NCBI GenBank assembly: GCA_022578605.1
Contig: MU394056.1
Coordinates: 310,001-374,000, forward strand
Origin: Camillea tinctor
Lineage: Eukaryota; Ascomycota; Sordariomycetes; Xylariales; Xylariaceae
Direction: 5' to 3'
DNA: 64,000 nucleotides
Notes under the pieces: model-generated
The model's input: only the letters and a program-made list of their open reading frames with translations
Databases searched by the model: none
What the model was told of the DNA's origin: nothing
Shown here: positions 59,301 to 64,000 of the stretch, one piece after another
How the letters are laid out: each line of letters starts with the position of its first letter
Numbering within the stretch: the stretch's first letter is position 1
Translations under genes and position numbers: made by a program

Positions 59301-60319
59301 CATCAGACCATATCGTTGGTCTCCACGTCACCAACAATCGCTTTCTATATTGCTATTTCACTACTTCAACTTAACTTTATCATCGTCACCCTTATTATTA
59401 CATACCGTGTCTCATATTTCTTCCCAATACATCAGCCCTTAGTCCTTGGCCTTTACCGTCCCGCTCCTTTTCGGCATATCAGACAGACATCTTAGCCACA
59501 TTTAATAGCAGTGACTGCTCGACGGTAGTGGCATCCTTGGCAGCATAAAAGAAAAGGGGGGAAAAAAGAAAAAAGAAAAAAAACACAAGGATCATCAAGT
59601 GTACCTTGAGACGAACTTAGCTATGATTTTCTAGAAGGCGTTGAAAGAAAAAGAAAAGGGTGTACGAGCGGCACGTTGTGTAGCTACCACAGCACCCGGG
59701 ATCAGCTGCTGGCTACTCCGAGGGCCTTCTCAGTTCACGTCGAGTACGAGCCTTGTGATACACACTCACCCCTGGTGAATCGGGATCGAGAGCCCCCTGA
59801 AGGCATTGCGTGACAAACCAATATATTCGCCTCACGCCTCCCTTTTGGCCCGACTAAGGGCAGTCAGGTTTCGAAGTCATATGCCTGACGACCCTTTGTA
59901 GCAAAAGAAAGGCACTACTACGGTGACGGCGATCAAGACGTGGTCCTGACAGCTGTTTACGGGGGTTTTTCGTTTTTGTCGTATTCAATTCTACATCGGT
60001 TTCCTTTTTCGGGGCCAGTGGGAGAGACCGAAAATCCCCTTGCATCGAAATCTGCATGTAACCGCAAACATTATCGCACGCACCACACCACCTTAATCCC
60101 CTAGACAGACACAAGCCTTATACGTAACTTTTCTCTCGCCTGGCTCCGGATTCAACCTTTTTTCTTTAACTACCTGGGTGCCTACATGAGGAGGGACCCT
60201 AAGGGCATCGATCCGAACGTACGAGCCGCTGTCGTTGAATTTTATTTATCTTAAACGGGCAATCTACCGCCCACCCATTCTATTGACTCCCCTCCATCTT
60301 CACACACCAGTCGCCAAAG
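53315..60319. other. Long gene-free stretch upstream of chitin synthase
   Basis: About 7 kb without a supportable gene on either strand. Short open frames here show no domain, no consistent codon pattern and no good splice partners. Visible structure is limited to poly-A/T and poly-G runs, TAGGTA-rich patches and pyrimidine-rich tracts at about 59150-59470, which may belong to the chitin synthase promoter or 5' leader. Untranslated or fast-evolving transcripts cannot be excluded. Confidence 0.5.
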
Positions 60320-62985
60320 ATGGGGGAAGATATCACAAAAACGTGGCCTGTCCATGAGGTAAGCAGAGCAAAACGGGAAAGCTACGGCGCTGTAGTAGAA
60401 ATCATTGGCTGACACGTGATACTCTAGATCGTTTACACTGCAATCGTCGGCATCGTCATGCTGGCAGCGGTGCTAGAATGGATTTTATGGCTCATGGCCT
60501 TTTTATATTGTCTAGTGAAAGTCTTTCAAAAAGCCGAGCACTGGACTATCAGGGTGCTAGCTGTCATTATTGGTTTTCTATTTTGTGGTTTCCGGTGCGT
60601 TTATAAACCCCCCTCATGTGTGCGAGCCTTGGTCGTTATTGACTATGGAGCAGGTTTATCTTCTTGCCTATCATGATTGTTACGCTCCCTCTCCCCAGTC
60701 AGATTGTGCAGTACTGGCCCACTCAGATGGTCGACGTCCTCCAGTGGTTCGCGTTCTGGAGTTTTGCTGGCCTACTAACCATCCCCTGGCTTTTCTGCAT
60801 CTACCAGCTCGTCACCAACCAACTTGGAAGGACGAAACGTGTGAAGCAGGTCTTAGATGAGGTATCCGCCCCGAAAGTTGTCATTGTTATGCCATGTTAC
60901 AAGGAGGATCCGGATGTTCTCGTTACCGCTATTAACTCGGTCGTGGACTGCGACTACCCTCCGTCGTGTATTCATGTGTTCCTTTCATTCGATGGAGACC
61001 AGGAGGACGAGCTGTATCTTAACACAATCGAGAAGCTTGGCGTGCCCCTGACTCTTGAATCATATCCGAAAAGTATCGATGTCACCTACCGAGCCGCTCG
61101 TATAACCGTCTCTCGGTTCCCCCACGGAGGAAAACGCCACTGCCAGAAGGCCACTTTCAAGCTGATCGACAAAGTGTACAAGGATTACCTTAAACGAAAT
61201 GACAATCTATTCATCCTCTTTATTGATTCAGACTGCATTCTAGATCGGGTCTGTCTACAGAATTTCGTCTACGACATGGAATTGAGCCCGGGAAACAGCA
61301 GAGATATGTTGGCAATGACAGGTGTTATCACCTCGACGACCAGGAAGCACAGTCTTATTACCCTGCTCCAGGATATGGAGTACATTCACGGTCAACTATT
61401 CGAAAGAACCGTCGAGTCGGGATGCGGTGCTGTTACGTGCTTGCCCGGAGCTCTGACGATGCTACGATTCTCTGCGTTTCGCAGGATGGCCAAATACTAC
61501 TTCGCTGACAAAGCCGAACAGTGTGAGGACTTGTTCGACTTCGCCAAGAGCCATTTGGGCGAAGACCGCTGGCTTACTCACCTGTTCATGATCGGCGCTA
61601 AAAAGCGATACCAGATCCAGATGTGCACCTCCGCGTTCTGCAAAACAGAAGCAGTACAGACGGTAAAGTCACTTGTGAAGCAGCGACGGAGATGGTTCCT
61701 TGGCTTTATCACCAACGAAGTATGCATGTTGACTGACTGGCGTCTCTGGAAGCGATATCCTATCCTGCTTGTGGTGCGTTTCATGCAGAATACCATCAGG
61801 ACGACGGCGCTTCTTTTCTTCATCATGATGCTATCATTGATGACAACGACAATGCGCATAAACCAGCTGCCAGTGGGCTTCATCGCGATCTCTTTGGGGC
61901 TCAACTGGATGTTGATGCTGTACTTCGGCTTCAAGCTCAAGCGCTTCAAGATCTGGCTTTACCCTCTCATGTTCATCCTGAACCCTTTCTTCAACTGGTA
62001 CTACATGGTTTACGGCATCTTCACCGCCGGTCAGCGGACGTGGGGTGGCCCCCGTGCTGACGCTGCCACCGCCGATGCTGACACAACCCCCCAGCAGGCT
62101 ATCGAGCAGGCCGAGCAGGCCGGAGACGACCTCAACGTGGTCCCTGAGACATTTATCCCTGCGGCCGAGGTCCAGCGCGCCCAAAGCAGCGGTAAGGACA
62201 AGGCTGTCGCCAGCTCGTCCGGTGTCCAGCGAACGAAGAGCAAACTACACCCACCAGAGAAGCTCGATGGCCGTTTTGCAGCGCCCGAGAAAAAGGCCAA
62301 CGGCTTTTACGTGCACCCGGAGGACTCCTCATCGTATAGCTTCGGGAATATGGGCATGGGCGAGACGTTATCTGTATATAGTAAAGGCGGAGGAGCGTAT
62401 CAATTTACAGAGCAAAAGGCGCCACGCGAGTCGTGGGAGAGTTTCCTGACAGCGGGCAACACGAGCTCGGTTTACCTGCCCCGCCGCGTCGAGAGTATCA
62501 TGGGCGAGGAGGATCGACGCAAGTACGAGCTCGCGCAGGCCAACCAGTACAACCAGTTCGTCGAGAGCTCCCGCAAGTACGCGATCCCCCCGAGGGGTCA
62601 GGTCTACGAGTTCACCGAGGCGGAGCTCACGCGCTCCGGATGGGACAGTGAATACCCCAGGCACACCAATGACCCAGCACAGCACCATCCGTATCACGAC
62701 GCCGACGATAACAGCGCTAGTGCCGGCTCGGTCACAGCCTCGGACTCGAGATCCACTTCCCCTGCTGGAGGTGATGGTGCGAACGGCCACAATAATGCTG
62801 GTAGCACCAATGATAGACGCCGACGCACGGGCCGGAGTCCGCTGGGTCACGAGAGCTGGACACGCTCGGCAGCGACAGCTGTGGGGCAGCCCCAAGAAGA
62901 TATGGAGATGTACGCGGACGGATTCGAGTATTCGGAGAGGGAGAACGGAAATAGGTCCCGGACAGATCCCAGAAGGGGGAACTGA
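60320..62985 (+). CDS. Chitin synthase without myosin motor (probably class VI type)
   Basis: Three exons, 60320..60358, 60428..60594 and 60654..62985, GT-AG introns in frame; 845 residues. Hydrophobic spans near residues 20-40, 55-80 and 90-115 precede the cytosolic GT2 domain. There the nucleotide-sugar region VIVMPCYKEDPDVL, the acidic FIDSDCILD, GCGAVTCLPGALTMLR, EDRWLTHL (about 372) and the signature QRRRW (about 412-416) are all present. Further spans follow at about 430-520. Residues about 530-845 are hydrophilic and likely disordered. The enzyme makes chitin from UDP-GlcNAc at the plasma membrane. There is no myosin head and no cytochrome-b5-like domain, and the protein is short, which suggests class VI; a phylogeny would be needed to settle the class. 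The two tiny first exons are supported by good junctions and restore the first membrane spans. Confidence 0.85.
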
Positions 62986-63818
62986 GCTAGAAGAAAATAG
63001 GCGTGGATGATTATTACCTATCTACGTACACAGGAAGGAGGTCGCATGAGGGTGAACTACCTACCTATACAACGCATTAGATATTAATATTTTTTCTATC
63101 ATCATTTACATCATGGGAGCGATTACCTAGCAATAGGAAGGAATGGAAACAAGGGAATTACAAAAGACAGAGGGAGAAAAAGCAAAATTATTTTTTTGAT
63201 TACGACATTTTACATGATGGGGAGGAAAAGGGATAACGATGGATGGGTAGGGGAGTAAAAGGATAATTGCATCGCTAGACGGCGTTATTCATGGGCGTTA
63301 TTTTTATTCAATTTCCCTTACTTACTCATTTATCTAGCTCTCAGCCATATTTCTCATTCTCTTGTTCCCCCTCCATCTTCTTTTCTTCAGCTTTTCTGCT
63401 GCTTCGAACGATCTCTTTTATCTAGCAGATCGGAGAATAGGGGAAAGGGGGCTAGGGCCCGGATCGATGACATAGCAGGTGGTAAGGGGGATAATGCCAT
63501 AGGGGTAAATATCTACCTAAGTACTGGAATCGTATTGCATCCGTTTATCGTTTATACCTACGGAGTACTCTATTAGTTCTTGCGTGTGTTCGCTTTCACA
63601 GTAATATCTCTCTTCGCTCCTATATATATATAATCCGATATCTTATATCATTAATTCGGGGATGCTGAGGGCTCGACTAATAATTCATTAACATATAGTA
63701 GACTCTTGATTCCTCTCCCGTGTACATTGGTATGCTCATAACTAATAAACGACATGGAAAATCAACATTATATGAACACAGCCAGCCATAAACTCACAAC
63801 TTCATAAACTTACAATCT
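62986..63818. other. Intergenic between converging genes at right edge
   Basis: 3' flanks of the chitin synthase gene and the edge gene. AT-rich, no other feature seen. Confidence 0.55.
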
Positions 63819-64000
63819 CTACATATGAAATTTTACGCTGATCAGCATGAGGAAAATAGCAGCTAGGAAAGTCAATAACGTCAAGAGACCGGAACGTATG
63901 GTGATCAACCTCCGGACGGATCGTTCACCCGCGGCTGTAGGATGGAGACCACCTGCCTCCAAACTCGTCAGTTTCCGCTGCATCCCCGCATCGAACTCCG
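63819..64000 (-). CDS. 3' end of a gene cut by the window edge; C-terminal membrane segment
   Basis: The minus-strand frame beginning at 63998 is open for 59 codons to TAG at 63819-63821. The visible C-terminus begins EFDAGMQRKLTSLEAGGLHP, goes through RSVRRLITIRSG, and ends in a hydrophobic span (LLTLLTFLAAIFLMLISV) and KFHM. This resembles the end of a membrane or tail-anchored protein. The other two frames close quickly. The rest of the gene lies outside the window, so no function is given. Confidence 0.5.
   Translation of the reverse strand, partial: EFDAGMQRKLTSLEAGGLHPTAAGERSVRRLITIRSGLLTLLTFLAAIFLMLISVKFHM

Noticed and set aside
1..64000. tRNA, rRNA, CRISPR array, intact transposon
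   Set aside because: I scanned by eye for B-box-like tRNA motifs, regularly spaced repeats, and transposase or reverse-transcriptase motifs and found none convincing. A covariance-model search would be decisive for tRNAs.

Overview
The window is nuclear DNA from a filamentous ascomycete (Pezizomycotina, most likely Sordariomycetes). The evidence is short GT-AG introns of about 50-130 bp inside otherwise typical fungal genes, an assimilatory nitrate reductase, a chitin synthase with the QRRRW signature, xylan-degrading enzymes, a DUF1996 secreted protein, a RecQ4-like helicase Hrq1 and the NMD factor UPF2, all spread over AT-rich intergenic DNA. It is a draft assembly: one 10-N gap (42606-42615) sits between homopolymers. 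I placed 16 complete or nearly complete protein genes, one gene cut by the right edge and one decayed gene. No tRNA, rRNA, CRISPR array or intact transposon was recognised by eye.

Layout. 1-14 kb: a GPI-anchored CE5 esterase (+), a six-exon DUR3-type urea transporter (-), an FAD monooxygenase (-), a DUF1308 protein (+) and a GH3 beta-xylosidase (+). 14-25 kb, an accessory-looking block: an intact DUF7025-AAA ATPase (-), a decayed relative that has lost its AAA core (-), a DUF7708/NACHT-like protein without a P-loop (+), a four-exon DUF1996 secreted protein (-) and a 94-residue cysteine-rich secreted protein (+). 27-40 kb, mostly nucleic-acid housekeeping: a Mov10/SDE3-like SF1 helicase (+), an RRM-like protein (-), Hrq1 (-) and a Ran-binding-domain protein (-). 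43-46 kb: nitrate reductase (-). 49-53 kb: UPF2 in eight exons (+). 53-60 kb: about 7 kb with no gene I can support. 60-63 kb: a chitin synthase without a myosin motor (+). 63.8-64 kb: the 3' end of a gene ending in a membrane segment (-).

Functional themes. The urea transporter and nitrate reductase both take up or assimilate nitrogen, and both have GATAA motifs upstream; nitrate reductase also has an exact TCCGCGGA (NIT4-type) palindrome. The CE5 esterase and the GH3 beta-xylosidase could act on the same acetylated xylan, and both carry a GGCTAA (XlnR-type) motif and a CreA-like motif upstream. These regulatory readings are inference from short motifs.

The most unusual points are: a Ran-binding-domain gene whose TAG stop is followed in the same frame by 110 more coding-looking codons reachable by an alternative 3' splice site; a GC-AG intron in UPF2 that is required to keep frame; the live/dead AAA pair beside an NLR-like gene; and an assembly gap whose two flanks are diverged copies of the same sequence. 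I did not find a clearly new multi-gene system.
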